64,000 nucleotides of DNA from Tigriopus japonicus. Lineage: Eukaryota > Arthropoda > Copepoda > Harpacticoida > Harpacticidae. Below, piece by piece: positions 48,820-60,811 of this stretch (positions are counted from its first letter, which is position 1; each line of letters begins with the position of its first letter). The stretch spans positions 34,319 through 98,318 of the forward strand of contig JAAGOF010000108.1 of the NCBI GenBank assembly GCA_010645155.1, read 5' to 3'. The position numbers and the translations under genes are program-made. Under the pieces are notes generated by a model. The model was not told where the DNA came from and ran no database searches. It worked only from the letters and a program-made list of their open reading frames with translations.

Positions 48820-49574
48820 CAGGGTGCGATGGGTATTTGTTAATCGACTTTGGCGGGCTGTTTTGAATTTTCAGTTGGAGTTATAGGTTTGAAATTCTGT
48901 CAGCTGACAGATGAGTCATATGTGAGTGTGTGGAAGAAAAATGGCATCAAAAGAAGAATTTTCAGTTCCAATTCAGTGGAAAAGACACGGGGCCTTGTTC
49001 AGAATTTGCGCCGGAAAGGGCAATAAGCAAGTTGCAGGGACTTTGGGGCTCTCATCTCCGTTTGTGTGGTATCTGGAGGTCCTGAACAACGTGGTTAAGC
49101 CCTGGATTGAAGAAGTAGCCCAAGGAAAGCCTTTCATGTGGCAACAAGACTCAGCACCATGCCAGACCTCCAAAAAAAGCCTCACTTGGCTGGAAGACAA
49201 CTTTGACAATTTCATTGGACTGGACTTTTGGCCTCCTAACACTCCGAATCTCAATCAGCTGGATTTTTTCATATTGGGCGCAATTGAAAGACACACCAAG
49301 CAAACTCCATGCAACACCTCAGACAAATTGAAGCAAAGAATCCGCCATGAATTTGCAAACTTGTCCAAGGACGTGGTAGCCAAGACCTGCTCTCAATTCA
49401 GGCCCAGGCTGGAAAGAGTTAGTCAATAGAAGGGTGGTTTTATTAAACAAATTATTAGTATTTTAAACGCTGAATCCAAATCAGTGCTTATTTCTCAAAT
49501 CAGACGAAGGGTGGTGAAATGGCAGCCGTTTTACAAAACCACTTGCGAAATTAACAAATACCCATCGCACCCTG
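48820..49574 (+). mobile_element. mariner-type element, internally deleted, perfect 24-bp ends
   Basis: The inverted ends are perfect over 24 bases (CAGGGTGCGATGGG... at 48820-48843 and its complement at 49551-49574). They are flanked on both sides by TA, the Tc1/mariner target duplication (48818-48819 and 49575-49576). At 755 bp it is well short of a full mariner of about 1.3 kb. It carries the remnant ORF listed separately. It lies 78 bp downstream of the receptor stop codon. Confidence 0.92.
48941..49429 (+). pseudogene. mariner transposase remnant: N-terminal HTH fused to C-terminal third
   Basis: A 162-codon frame from ATG 48941 (MASKEEFSVPIQWKRHGALF). It starts with a helix-turn-helix-like piece (GNKQVAGTLGLSSPFVWYLE) and jumps directly to the end of the catalytic domain. 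The second catalytic Asp is present in WQQDSAPCQTSKKS. The motif normally reading PDLNPLD is here PNLNQLDF, so the third acidic residue is Asn. The region with the first Asp is missing. The frame is kept across the deletion. The product cannot be an active transposase; a non-autonomous element that keeps an ORF by chance is the simplest reading. Confidence 0.85.
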
Positions 49575-51674
49575 TAGGTCCTTCAAACGTCAAAAGTAGT
49601 TCGGTAGAAATATGCTATTTTGAGGTGGTGTTCCCAATTTTGCCTATTTTAATTAAAACATGTTTGAAAGTATTGAAAAGATAAGGTAGTAAATATCTTT
49701 TCTTTAAAAAACCCAAAAAATTGCCGAAATTTAAATTGCAATTCCAAAGAGCTTGCTTGTTTAAAACTTTTTTGACCCCTAACTAGTTATTGGAAGGATT
49801 CAGCTGGAATCTAATTTAGTATTAGAAAAACCACTAGCTTCCTGAAGTTCAGTTGATTATGAAACTCAATTTTTAGATTTTTTTTCCCAGATTTGGGTGA
49901 ATTATGAGGAAGGGATCTCGTTTAAGTTTTAATGATTGAAAACCTTGGTTTTGTGATGAAAGGGCAAAAACTAATGACGAGAATTCGTCCTCCTATTAAA
50001 AGTTGGATTGATTTTTCTTGAATGTGGTCCTAGAAAGTGGACATCGTGAAAGGAGTGTTACCCAATCTTGTTTCCACAAAGTCAAGAAAGAAGTGGGTTA
50101 AAAAAATCTGCAATCAAATTGGAGCCAAAGCGAAAAAGGGACATCAATATGCATTCGGTCTACATCGCAGAAAGACAAGAGGAATCCAATTCCCAATCGC
50201 AAGACATATTTTGTCGCCCACCTCATTTTATGGGAAGGTTTTTAGCAAATCAATACCTCTATCCAAAACTAAACCTCTATCGATCATTTCAAATAAGGAA
50301 AACTCAATACAATCCTTCTCAAGAACGTTTCTAAATTCTTGCCGAGGTTGAAAGGTTTCTCTTGACCTCATGTATGGGTATCGAAAGAAAGCTCGGAAGA
50401 TTGCATTTGTATGCACACTCTGTACAAAAGGAGTCTTTAAGAGCAACCCGTAAAGCCTTTTCCGAGACCTTCGAGAAGGCACACGAATTGGAACAAGTTT
50501 GGATCGGATGGAAATCCTATCTACCAAGCCACGGTCCCATTTCGTACGTGTCGACGGATCGTATCAGCTTCAGATTTTCGTCTAGCCATTGTTTTCCAAT
50601 GTGTCTAATCATTTCAAACGCTCTGAAATCTAACTTGTTCCACATCCACCGACACTTCCGGCTTTTGGACCGGGGATGAATGTTTAGCGTTCCAAAATGA
50701 GATGGCAGATCTGTGCAAGTTTGCCCATCTGCTCTGGAGTTTTGGAGTCGTTAGACAATGGAGGAGGGTCGCATATTGAACAGATTGCCGGTTATGGCCT
50801 TACAATTGGCCATAAATCGGAGCCCATTTGCCATTGGTTCCAAGTGGAAAAGTAGGCTAAAATGTCTCAATCATGGCTCAAAAAGGCTTCGAATGGAAAA
50901 TAAAGCCAGTGGTGGGAAGCGCAGAATGGCGAACAGCGAGCTCTCCATTTCGGTTATCTGTCTCTAGTGAAATTTAGAGCCATGCGTTCGGATAGTATAC
51001 TACAGTACATGTGTATCCCCACGTGTGTCTTAAACGGCTTCCCAAATTTGCTGAGACCTTTTTTCCCTCAACCCAACTCCACTGATTACGGTGACAAAAG
51101 TTCAGGAAAAAGTGGCATTAATTAACTCTTTCCTTTGCCCTCTCAAGACCATTTAAAAGACAAGGAAAGAGGGGAGATATAAATTCGAAAGTGTCTTAAC
51201 CACAGACAAGAAAAAGTTTTGATCCATTGCTCTTCTCGGCTTCGAATACAAAAGAATATGGAACACACCTTGAACCTGCCTTTCAAATTGGAGGAATGTG
51301 CTATATAATTTCTCGAGGTCCATACTTTGAACCTGAAATGACACCACTGATCATTTAGTCGATTTGCCATGCAAAGCGAAAGGTATAATTGAGGCGTGTT
51401 TAGTTCAATAGTGTCAAGGAAAAGTCAGAGGGCACAAAAGTTGAGCGAATAAATCTTCAGACATGACACAAAAGAAGGTCTTTTTCTTACAATGGAAACG
51501 AGGTGTTTGGACCATTCACAAACATTCCAACTTGCATTAAAGAACTCTTGGGAGGGGAGAACTTTTTACACTTTTTCTCCAACACCACAACAGTCTTTTG
51601 TTCCCGACATTGTCCAAGTGTCTAGACCACCAAGTTAACGAGTTCGCTTTTAATCGTGTTCCTAATTGTTCCAG

Positions 51675-54380
51675 GGACAGATTGTGTGCGACTGGTCCGT
51701 CTGACAGTGCCCAGTCACAAGTTCATTGGTGATAAAGCGGTTCTAGATTGCCTCTACGATTTGGAGAACGAGCAACTCTATTCCGTCAAGTGGTACAAGG
51801 ATGGCAACGAGTTCTATCGATACATACCCGGTGATATTGATCAAACCGTCACCATATTCAGACTCCCGGGGGTGCGGGTGGATGTAAGTTTTGGCTTGAA
51901 ATGCCTCTTGACGTCACTTCTAACGCGAAGGAAAATTGCCTTTTAGCCGCGACACTCGAATAAAAACCAAGTGATGGTGAGGAACCTCAATCTTCAGAGT
52001 GCCGGTCAATATCGTTGCGAGGTCTCGGCTGAAGCTCCTTTGTTCAATACGGTGTCTCGTAGCAGTCGTATGGACGTGGTCGGTAAGTTAGAGAGCTTGG
52101 ACTTCTTTAAGCGCAACAAGACCTGTAGTGAGTTGACGCAACCTCGTTCTTTTTGGGAGGTCACATGTGCTTTGAATGACTTCCCAAAAAGGAGTGTGAC
52201 GTCATCAAAACTCCTTGGTCAGCTGCTGCTAAAACGAGTATTTAGATTCTGACGGAACAAGAACAAGAAACCGAGGTGCTGCCATTTGCTATTGCAAAAT
52301 GTTTTCTGATAGCAATCACACCAATGATAAGGGGAAATATGCGGTCAATGAGAAATGAGTTTTTTAAGGAAAATTTGGGAACTGGTTGTGAAATGTTAAA
52401 ATTTATAAATTTTGGTGAGGTAATAAAAGCAGTTTTTTGTTCTAGAACGTTAACGTTTCTAGATTTCCAAACCGGAATATTTGATTTCATTATCCCATGG
52501 ACAATTGCAGATTTAGGGTGAATTTTGTTTTTCGGATACATGATTTTGAAATCAATTGGTTTCAGCTTTGGTTAAGCCGTCTTTTGGTCAAAGAATGGAT
52601 CAGGATAAAAACTATTCGTATTGAAGCAACTCGTTAATAAAAACTATTTTTCATTGAACTGTTTTGATTAAACTTCTGCCATTTTCTTTTTCGCCCATAT
52701 CAATGCATTTTTTAAGAAATGCGCCATTTTCTTTACCTCACTTCAAATTGATGCACTTGATGCATGGCTTAATGGACAAAGGCTGTTTGGTCCCATAAAG
52801 CCCACAACAATGACCTTTTTTGTAGTAAGGTTACTCTCCCAAAGAGAAGCATGTCTAACCTAAAGAAACTCATGGGAAAGAAGCAAAAACTAGGCCAAGT
52901 TGTTAGGGTTGTTTGAAGCTTCAATTGTTTGGTGTTGTTGTCGCCACCATTAACTCAGGAAGTCCAATTTGTAAAGAAATTCGATTTTGCGATCACGTTA
53001 AGTAAATCATGCCAATACCGATCTAATCTGTTGTCATATTGCATAATAAGCAGTGCTCAAGTTATTGTGTTAATATTTTTCGGATCGAAAGGCTTCTTTT
53101 CCTGCATTTTTTTCTATCGAGCTTCTTGGTTTGTTGGGCTTTTTTGAAGCTTCAAGTTAACGCCACTTGTCGCTAGGGTCAAGTTTTTGCTTCTTTCCCA
53201 TGAGCTTCTTTAGTCTAACCTAAAATTGATTTTATTGACTTCTAAATTCCATCTCCAATTAATTATGCTGTATCTTACTTGACCCCTAGTGTTGCCAAGA
53301 AAAGGCCCTCGGATATCTGGCGGTAGCCACACGTACCACGTGGGTGATCGGGTCCAAGTCAACTGTACTTCGGAGCGTTCCAAACCAGCGGCCACCCTCC
53401 ATTGGTACATCAACAACGCCCCAGTAAGTGTTCTGCGACCTAATGAAATTCTCCCCAAGGTTAATGCACTCCTCATGCTGGGTTGGATGCCTGGTGCCAC
53501 TTGGACAAGATGCCAAAGTTTGATGGTTGAAATTGGCCCTTGGTGGGCAACGTTGGGCATGATTGGTCAATCAATGTACCGAGGAGGTAGAAACTTTCCA
53601 TCTTGCCACACTACGTACATACTACCTACTTGTGCCACAACTTTTCCCCCTTGAACGAGAGCCTTCGTACGTAGAGTAGTATGCATGGGGAGCTCTAATG
53701 GTCCAGTAGGGGTATCCATATTTGGTTTGGCAAACAGCTGAGTCGGATTGCGGATACATGGTCTTCTATGTAAAATAACAATTTATCCTCCTCCTTTCAG
53801 GCGCCCGATTACTTCCTTCATCCATATCCTTCGATTCAGCACGAGGATGGCTTGGAAACGGCCATTCTGGGTCTCGAGTTTCAGGTCACGCCCAAGTCAT
53901 TTCCCGAGAATGAGCTTTCAATCAGCCTTCGATGTTCCTCGTCTATATCGACGGTGAATTCCGAGGCCCAAACCACGGAAACTCATCACCAGAAATCCTC
54001 GGTCCACTTCAGTTATGGTTCGTTGTTTGCCTCAGGTATCAATCTTCAATTCCTTTGTACGTAGCCATCAAAAAGAGTCCAAGGCTTTGTACTCGTGATC
54101 CCTCACAGTCTGAACAGTATTGAAAATGGACTGGCTTATTTAAGTACTCTTTGCTCCGCACGAAGTAGCATTGAAGCAATAACTGTCCTTTCTTCCCCCA
54201 AACTGTACCCTATACATAGACCAACTGACTACATGGAAGCACTTCAAAGCTTTATCGTTGTTTATCCCATTTCCAGGATGGTCCATTTGGCCTTCAGGTT
54301 GGCTTGTGGTCATCTCAATCCTGTTCCAAATCTGCATTCAACCCACTACAACCGCCATTACCTCAGCGAATAATCCGTAA
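51675..54380 (+). CDS. beat-like gene B (beaten-path family): Ig exons to stop
   Basis: Exons 51675-51883, 51947-52082, 53290-53423, 53801-54035 and 54277-54380, all phase-compatible. With exon 34222-34270 they give 288 aa. Ig1: Cys42 (AVLDCLYDLE), the hallmark LYSVKWYKDGNEFYRYIP, and Cys110 in QYRCEVSAEAP. Ig2: Cys157 (VQVNCTSERSKPAATLHW) and Cys221 (LSISLRC), after the family segment ETAILGLEFQVTPKSF. The beat family comprises neuronal guidance proteins that pair with Side receptors at the cell surface. The last exon encodes a hydrophobic stretch (WLVVISILFQICI, 263-275) near the C-terminus, suggesting a GPI signal or membrane tail. If the 54036 intron is retained, the product ends at a TAG at 54062-54064 instead, without that tail. 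The first three exons are well supported; the last exon is the least certain. Confidence 0.88.
52083..53289 (+). other. Intron of beat-like gene B between Ig1 and Ig2
   Basis: A 1207-bp intron, GTAAGT to TGACCCCTAG. It contains an imperfect palindromic repeat (52854-53220), listed separately, and nothing else recognisable. Confidence 0.7.
52854..53220. repeat. Imperfect palindromic repeat in beat-like B intron
   Basis: A 29-base arm (TCATGGGAAAGAAGCAAAAA within 52862-52890) recurs inverted at 53183-53211 with one mismatch. TGAAGCTTCAA occurs inside both arms (52914 and 53145 regions). The central part is less similar. This is probably an old foldback or MITE copy. Confidence 0.5.
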
Positions 54381-57300
54381 TTCAACCTCGACATTTACGA
54401 CAATGCGTATTTTTGGGTGTGTAAGCGGTGCGAATGTTTGGGACAAAGGGAGACCAAGATCAAGGAAACTCATTTTCGATGGCATTTCATCTGGAACAAA
54501 TATCCCAAATTGGATATCGTGCCCAAGCAAGAGTCGCTTCGAGAGCCATGGATGCATGCAAAAATCTGGGATTGAATTCAATATTCGGCCCTTGTTACAA
54601 CCTCCACCAAATGGATCATGAAAGCCTAGAGATGAAACCACTGACCACCCACTCTTTCAAACTCAATTGTGCCGTTTTGAAGCCATTGCCAAGCAATGAA
54701 ATGGTGCGAATTGGAAGTGGGAACAATGTTATGATAGCAGAATGAATCTCTCTTTCTCTCTCTGGCTGCTGTTCAACTCGTGTCTTACCACCATCACCCT
54801 TCTCCCATTCCACTCAAAACCTTCTCGAAATGTTGTACTCGGCACCAAGCTCTCAAAAACACTGACAAAAATCTCGCTCTCCTTATATTTTAGGTCGCTT
54901 GTTAACTGTACTAATTCAAAAACTATGCCAAAATTGAGTCAGATAAACAGTTCTCAAGTATGCTCCCATGCTACTGATTGTTGTGGGGTCACATGTTCAC
55001 TTACATTAGAAAGTATTTAGAGCATACAAAAATCAATTCAGAAAAATAGGCCTCAAGTTTCTTAATACTCCTGTGCACTATTTACTCTAGAACTGCAAAT
55101 CTGACTTTATTTTGGCATAATCGTACCTAATTACTGCAGTTACATGTGATCTGTTAGGAAGTGCGTCTTGTATTTTATAAAGTTTCTGAGATTTTTAAGC
55201 CAAAAGCATTCTTTACAGACTTGTAGAAGAACCAATGGAACTGGCCTCGCTTTGCATTGGTTCTTTTTTTTACAGTGTTGAGGCGTTGAGAGGCCGAGGC
55301 TCCCAACTTCGTTTATATTTTCTGATGGGGATGTAATCCCACTTGGGTATAAAGCCACGAACAGGGGAGCCCCAAAGAGGTAAAGAGCCTGGCTTGTCAA
55401 GAGTGGTGGGACTTGTGTCCTCGATTTGGCAACTGACTTGCCACAAATTTGTCGAGAAATGCGAGTTTAATTCCACTCTGAACGAACGAAATGCGGCGGC
55501 AAGCAAACATTCGAATCACCCTTTTGTCCTCGAATAATAATGAAAGCGAATCGAGCGTTGTTGCTCGCAAGTTTCGATTTTTTCCTGAATCGCAATTGGT
55601 GCCAAATCGTGCGAAAGTAATGTTCCTCTGGATGCCAGAATTGGATTATGAAAACCAATTGAATGTGTGACAATGTGAATCGGATGCAAATACAATTATT
55701 TACTCTTGCATTTTCTTAGAGAAGTCATCTTTGGCGTGTTCCATGATTTTTTTCTTGACCACTGAGTCACGGAACAGGTCGGTCTAAAGGGATTGGAACA
55801 CTTTAGGTGGTTAGTTCTCTTGTTATTGGGCATGTTGGCGCAGGATCCGCATCCTCTGCGATTCCATCAACAACAGATGGAACCAATGGGACAAGGTCCA
55901 AGGATCCTGAGCTAGATTCTGTAGAAGGTGGAATGTGGAAGAAGCAAGCCTTTGACGGGAATAAACTGTTCCTCAATGAAGAGAAATGTCATCAAACCAC
56001 TACAGAGCTGCATGATAAGTTTTTTTTGGGATGCTTAGTTAAAATCCCTTTGTCTGGGAATTTCATAAAAAAGAAAACTTTTCAATCGAAGTTGATTTTC
56101 GCATTTCAAAATTCAGTTGGCATTTGAAATAATACAGGAATCAACCTTTAACCGAATAAAACTGATTGATGAGGTCACTGATCGAGAAAAAAGGTAAGTA
56201 GACACCACAGGTTATTATACGTGTTTCTCAAGCATACGAAAAGAGTATTTTTCTGATATAAACTTGGTACGCTCACGTTTGTTGAAAAAAAAAAACTGGG
56301 CACATAGAAAATATGTATTCCTTGTAAGAATGCGTTTATTTATAGACTGTCCCTTGAATTTAAGTTGCAGGATAAGCTTTTCAAGGAAAAAAGATATTTT
56401 TAGGTGATAAAAAGTAGGTTCTAAGTGGATAGTTTTAACTTGAGAATGTTTAAAGAAATAACAGAATATATTACAGAAAACCAACGGATGCTATATTTTT
56501 GGATGTTAAGGCTCTGTGGACAAGTTCAGCTCCAGACTAGACCAACTCATTTACTGGACCAACAGCATCGTCAATGTCATAAAAAAAAGTGGGCTGAACT
56601 CGTCGTTCAGAGAAATGTGTGACAAAGTAAGGAACCTTCAACAAGCCAAAGACAAGTGCATTTTTAGAGACTGGGGACTTTTTTATGATTCACAGTATCA
56701 AACACTTTCAGACTAGATAAAGGTTTGATCATTTTATGTGATGCAGTCGTTTCAATATTTTGTCTGAGTTTTCCTACGATATAATAGAGCAACTGTTAAT
56801 ACAAAAATACAAGGAAACTAACTTTTTATCAATTTACCGGTTGAATCAATGGTTAATGTGCTTTATTTATGAGACCATCAAAATTAAGGCCAGAACTCTA
56901 TTTACATTTAGTTACTGTTTGTTAGGTTTGCTTCAATTACTTCGATCGACAAATTCTCAACACAAATTTGCCCATGTAAGTAAAATTGTCCTTGTATAAA
57001 CCTATTCTTTGAGTCTAAGGTGCTTTGGGATGGGCTCTGGTGGGCAGAACGGACTCCATAAAATTGCTCTGATTGCTGCAGATTCTCCGAAAAAAGTTGA
57101 AATTCACTTTTTTGGGGAGGAAAGTTGGCTTGCCCCTCGATTCTCTTGGTTATGAAAGGAATATCATGGAAATGAAATGGAGAAACTTTACGCTCACCAT
57201 TCCCTATTTTTGGGCGACCGTTTTGAGGCTATTCCAGATCTAGGGGATCATTATACGTACCTTGTACTACCTGATCCACTTGGCTTTGCATAGAACTCCA

Positions 57301-57660
57301 TCATTATTCCCCCTTCATCATTTCTCTATCAATCAGATTGTGCAGAAACCCGGTGGGATATTAAGTGCTCCACTGATGCAAACCATTGGGTTTGAGGTGC
57401 TCGGGTCTTGGTTGGAATGCGGTCAGAAAATACACGAAAGACCTCCCTTAGATTTAGATTCGGTTTTATCAAACCATGTCAAGTAATAGGTGACTAAAAA
57501 TGAACATTGATCAATGGAAACTATCGTGATGTTCTATTCACAGTGTATATTATTCAGGTCCATAAAAATAATTTGATATTAAAGGTCGATTGTTGAGATA
57601 GTTTGGAAGTATAGCAGAAGCATAACTAGAAACAGAGAAGAAGGTGGCCATCTCTTTCCC
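54381..57660. other. Intergenic downstream of beat-like gene B
   Basis: Presumed 3' untranslated and intergenic sequence. The frame 54742-55020 begins with a hydrophobic leader (MNLSFSLWLLFNSC) but has no family features. The frame 55807-56127 follows an acceptor-like ACTTTAG and contains a Ser/Gly/Thr-rich start; it could be a stray exon but nothing supports it. Frames at 56516-56716, 56760-56999 and 57262-57486 are unrecognised. Confidence 0.35.
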
Positions 57661-57664
57661 CAAA

Positions 57665-58398
57665 CAGTGATCTCCCCTTGTAGGTTTGCACCAGGTGATC
57701 TCCACCAAGGTAAACTCCCCCAACAGTCAACTCCGCCAACATTGAACTCAGCCATGCCAAACTCCCCCAACAGTGAACTGCGCCAACATTGAACTCTGCC
57801 ACGGCAAACTCCGTCACGGTAAACTCCGCCACAGTAAAATCCGCCACAGTAAACTCTGCCGTGGTGAACTTCGCCACGGTAAACTCCGCCACTCCCCTGA
57901 TAATAATTTTCACCAAAATAAATTGCGCCATTGAATAAGCCGCGACAAAATAAACTCCACCCTAGTCAAATTTCCTTTTGTTAAAAAGATCACTTATTAT
58001 GCTTACACTGAGACCATTAAAAACCAACTATATGTTTACCAAATCCATTCACGGCCTACCCAGTGGACTTTGAGTGAGTGCTGTGTCAAGTTCATTGATT
58101 CATCAGCGCTATTATGGCACCCTATTATAACCCAGAACTTTCTAATGCGAGTTTTCTGAGGCGGGGTTTCTTGGGGCGGAGTTTGCCGTGGCGGAGTTTA
58201 CCTTGGCGGAGTTTGCCGTGGCGGAGTTTACCGTGGTGGAGTTTACCGTGGCGGAGTTCAATGTTGGGGGAGTTTGGCATGGCGGAGTTCAATGTTGGCG
58301 GAGTTGATTTTTGGGGGAAACAACCCTGGTGGAGATAAGTGCTGGGGGAGTAACTTGGCGGAGATCACCTGGTCCAAACCTACAGGGGGAGATCAGTG
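57665..58398. repeat. Foldback element built of 15-bp minisatellite units
   Basis: 57665-57905 and about 58160-58398 are inverted copies. The outer part is a shared unique stretch (AGTGATCTCCCC, GTAGGTTTG, ACCAGGTGATCTCC). Inside, each arm is a tandem array of a 15-bp unit, GGCGGAGTTTACCGT and variants on the right arm. About 250 bp of unrelated sequence lies between the arms. Long arms with internal tandem repeats are the design of foldback (FB/Galileo-like) elements. Because 15 bp is five codons, both strands can be read as pentapeptide repeats. Confidence 0.75.
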
Positions 58399-58454
58399 TT
58401 GGGGGAGTTGTATGAGAACCGTGGTTGAGTTCGTAAGTCACCTTACCCAAGGAC

Positions 58455-58578
58455 CCTCCAGCAAAGGAATGGTCACCTTTTGCCATCACCCGCCAACTTA
58501 GGCCTAACTGTAAACAACGGCAAAGAAAGTTCAGACAGTCAAGAGGAGAAAAAGCTTCAAGTTGTGTGTTATCTCATG
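58455..58578 (+). repeat. Dispersed repeat, copy 1 (inverted partner at 62.8 kb)
   Basis: The sequence AATGGTCACCTTTTGC...ACCCGCCAACTTAGGC...GACAGTCAAGAG...AAAAAGCTTCAA...TGTTATCTCAT recurs inverted at 62742-62870 with roughly four-fifths identity by eye. No frame or RNA fold is evident. It is an unnamed repeat family. Confidence 0.65.
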
Positions 58579-58984
58579 GTTAGTCATATCATTGCATCAT
58601 CTAATTATTGTCATTTTTCTTATCACATGCGGATGAGCAATGTCTTAATATGCAAGAAGTTTTAGGTTCGATTCTCCTCCCGAACCATTCTCAGGAAAGC
58701 TTTTGTATGGTATTATACACCTACCCACAGTGGGCCATTTTGAAACGGCACATAATGTTGTCTATCGACAGAATTTGGTCAATGTTATGGCTTGCTTGGC
58801 AGGGAGGATCAAGCTTGCAACCCTGACACCTATTGCTCCACGTTAAAGCCACTTGTCTCAAGTGCCAAGTTGAGACTTTTGAAATAATGAACAGAATTTT
58901 GAAATTTTGCCAAAAAAAATCTTGAAAAGTGCTTTTTAGAATCACAAAATCTTCACAGTAACAATAATAATATAGAAATCAAAA

Positions 58985-59040
58985 TGGCCGCCAAGTGGCA
59001 ACTTTTCTTGGTTTTTGGCCGCCAAAAGGCAACTTTTGAT
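58985..59040. repeat. Two-copy tandem repeat of GGCCGCCAAnnGGCAACTTTT
   Basis: TGGCCGCCAAGTGGCAACTTTT and TGGCCGCCAAAAGGCAACTTTT occur in tandem with a spacer, and a third partial TTGGCCGCGAG follows. Function is unknown. It lies just beyond the splice-donor-like end of the small ORF at 59.1 kb. Confidence 0.5.
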
Positions 59041-59086
59041 CTCAAATTTGGCCGCGAGCCCTTTTTGGGACCTCTTACTTATAAAA

Positions 59087-59272
59087 CTACCACTTCGTGT
59101 ACGAGGTTGCTTGAGTGAAAAGGACAACATTGCGCACAAAATTCTTGCTTTTCATTAATTCCAAGTTTCCTTGAGTATTAAAACTTAACTTCTTGAATGA
59201 TTTTGCATGTGGAAATGAGAAACACAATACCAAGAGGGTTGCTATTGTTAGCTGAGTGTTAAGGTAAAGCAT
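59087..59272 (-). CDS. Small ORF with leader-like start, left member of an inverted pair
   Basis: A 61-codon frame from ATG 59272. A hydrophobic leader (LTIATLLVLCFSF) is followed by AKSFKKLSFNTQGNLELM and then VRNVVLFTQATSYTKW, stop. I do not recognise it. The core 59090-59209 is 118/120 identical to the inverted copy at 60851-60970. Upstream sequence is only roughly 70 percent alike, with 59272-59400 matching 59830-59985. A consensus donor (AA|GTAAG) sits at the end of the similarity in both copies, so this may be a first exon whose stop is an exon-end accident. Alternatively it belongs to an unnamed repeat. Confidence 0.3.
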   Translation of the reverse strand: MLYLNTQLTIATLLVLCFSFPHAKSFKKLSFNTQGNLELMKSKNFVRNVVLFTQATSYTKW

Positions 59273-60811
59273 GATGGATGCATTGTAATGCACCGACTTG
59301 TGAACAAATGAACAGAACAAAAAGAAAAACGAGCTAATTTGGAGATTAAAATTGTATTCATTTTTTTGAGGACAATAGGAAATTTTCTTTGCAAACACAC
59401 GAAAAAAGGGATTTCCTTTCCTTACTTTACTGTGTCTCAAATAACACCAATCAAGTTATTTCATGAATATGTCATCCAAAATTACAAAGAAGGATTTGTC
59501 TCAATATTAGAGTATTGAAAATCAAACACACACGTGCATTGTAACATGTTGAAGCAGGTATATGAATAAACTATTGTCAACGTAAATTAAATCATCCAAG
59601 ATCACACTTTGAAAAAGGAAGGAAAACTAAACTAAATATAATACTTGCACAGCTTCATATTTATTTTCATACTCTATCATGAAGCAAACTCGTGTGTAAC
59701 AGTTATGTAATCCTAATAATCTTGTCCATTTCAATGGAGTTTCAAATTTCAAACCACTTACTTCCCATCAAAATTTGGATTTGGAGCATATGTGGAGGAC
59801 CCTTTTTTTGATCCTTTTTCATGTACTCTTAAGGAAAATTTTATACTGTTCTCCAAAAAATGAAAAAATCAAGCCTCCAATGCCTATTTGTTCTTTCTTC
59901 TTTATGTTCTGTTTTATTTTTCTTCACATGTCTATGAATTACGATTCTATAAATACATTATACCAAGGAAAACTTAAGACATGGGAGCCTCTCCTCAAGT
60001 GATCAAATTTTTTTCATAAACTTAATTCCATTCAAGTATATGGTTTCGTTTTGATAAGATTGATAAGACAGCACTTCAGGATGTCATTGGCTGAATCATT
60101 TATTCATCCGCTTGGTGGAAACAACGTTCAAGAATTTGTAACAGTCGCAGTACTTATGCACAGAAGCAAAAGACAAATTGACCCTACAATAGTCCAAAAG
60201 AATGACTGTAGGTACATTTGTTTGGTTGGAAGAGCGCCCATTGCTCTAGGCTTCAAATTACTCTAATTGCCATATATTTCAGTTGATCAAGTTGAAATTA
60301 AAGCATATGAATTTAAATAAAGTAATAGATAATAAAAAAAAGAATAGACCTTGTTGAAATTGGCTCAGACTTCAAAAAGCTGCTTTTGGCAATGGGCAAA
60401 GCATCCAGGTCTTCTGAGATCCTTGCAATAGTACATGCTTCCAAACCTTTGCCACGGCCTCCTTGTTGGTAATCTTGATCTCTTGGTTCATCTCCTGCTC
60501 ACTCTCATCAGGTTTATCCTCATGAAAACATTTAGTGTTATCATAAATATTCAAACAAAAATCCTTTGATTCAAGTCATTTTAATTTGGTGACCATTTAT
60601 GTAATGACAAATCCACCACCAAGGAAATAATCCCTTAAATCGAGATCCAACTGTGTGCTTAGTTGCCCTCGGCACTTCAAAATACACCAATTCATGTTTC
60701 TTGATTATGCATTATCTTAACAATCATTAGAATACTTAAGTTCACTCTATTCTTGCCTGATATTTATTTGTAGTATGAGTATTTTTTCTTAAATTCTCGA
60801 TTCACTCGCTA

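Larger units (their letters stand above)
34271..51674 (+). other. Long first intron of beat-like gene B with nested elements
   Basis: 17.4 kb between the signal exon and the first Ig exon. It holds two palindromic MITE-like elements (35935-36343, 40394-40576), a tRNA-Thr gene (42169-42240), an intronless seven-helix receptor (47812-48741) and a mariner deletion derivative (48820-49574). The remainder (34.3-35.9, 36.4-40.3, 40.6-42.1, 42.3-47.8 and 49.6-51.6 kb) shows only short featureless frames. The longest of these, 45630-46163 minus, has no recognisable domain. Confidence 0.5.

Noticed and set aside
57626..57931. Pentapeptide-repeat protein gene
   Set aside because: The frame is the foldback arm's 15-bp minisatellite; no start context, splice signals or cap residues support a gene, so it is kept only as an observation.
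57665..58398. CRISPR-like array
   Set aside because: Units are contiguous 15-mers without spacers, in a eukaryotic foldback element.
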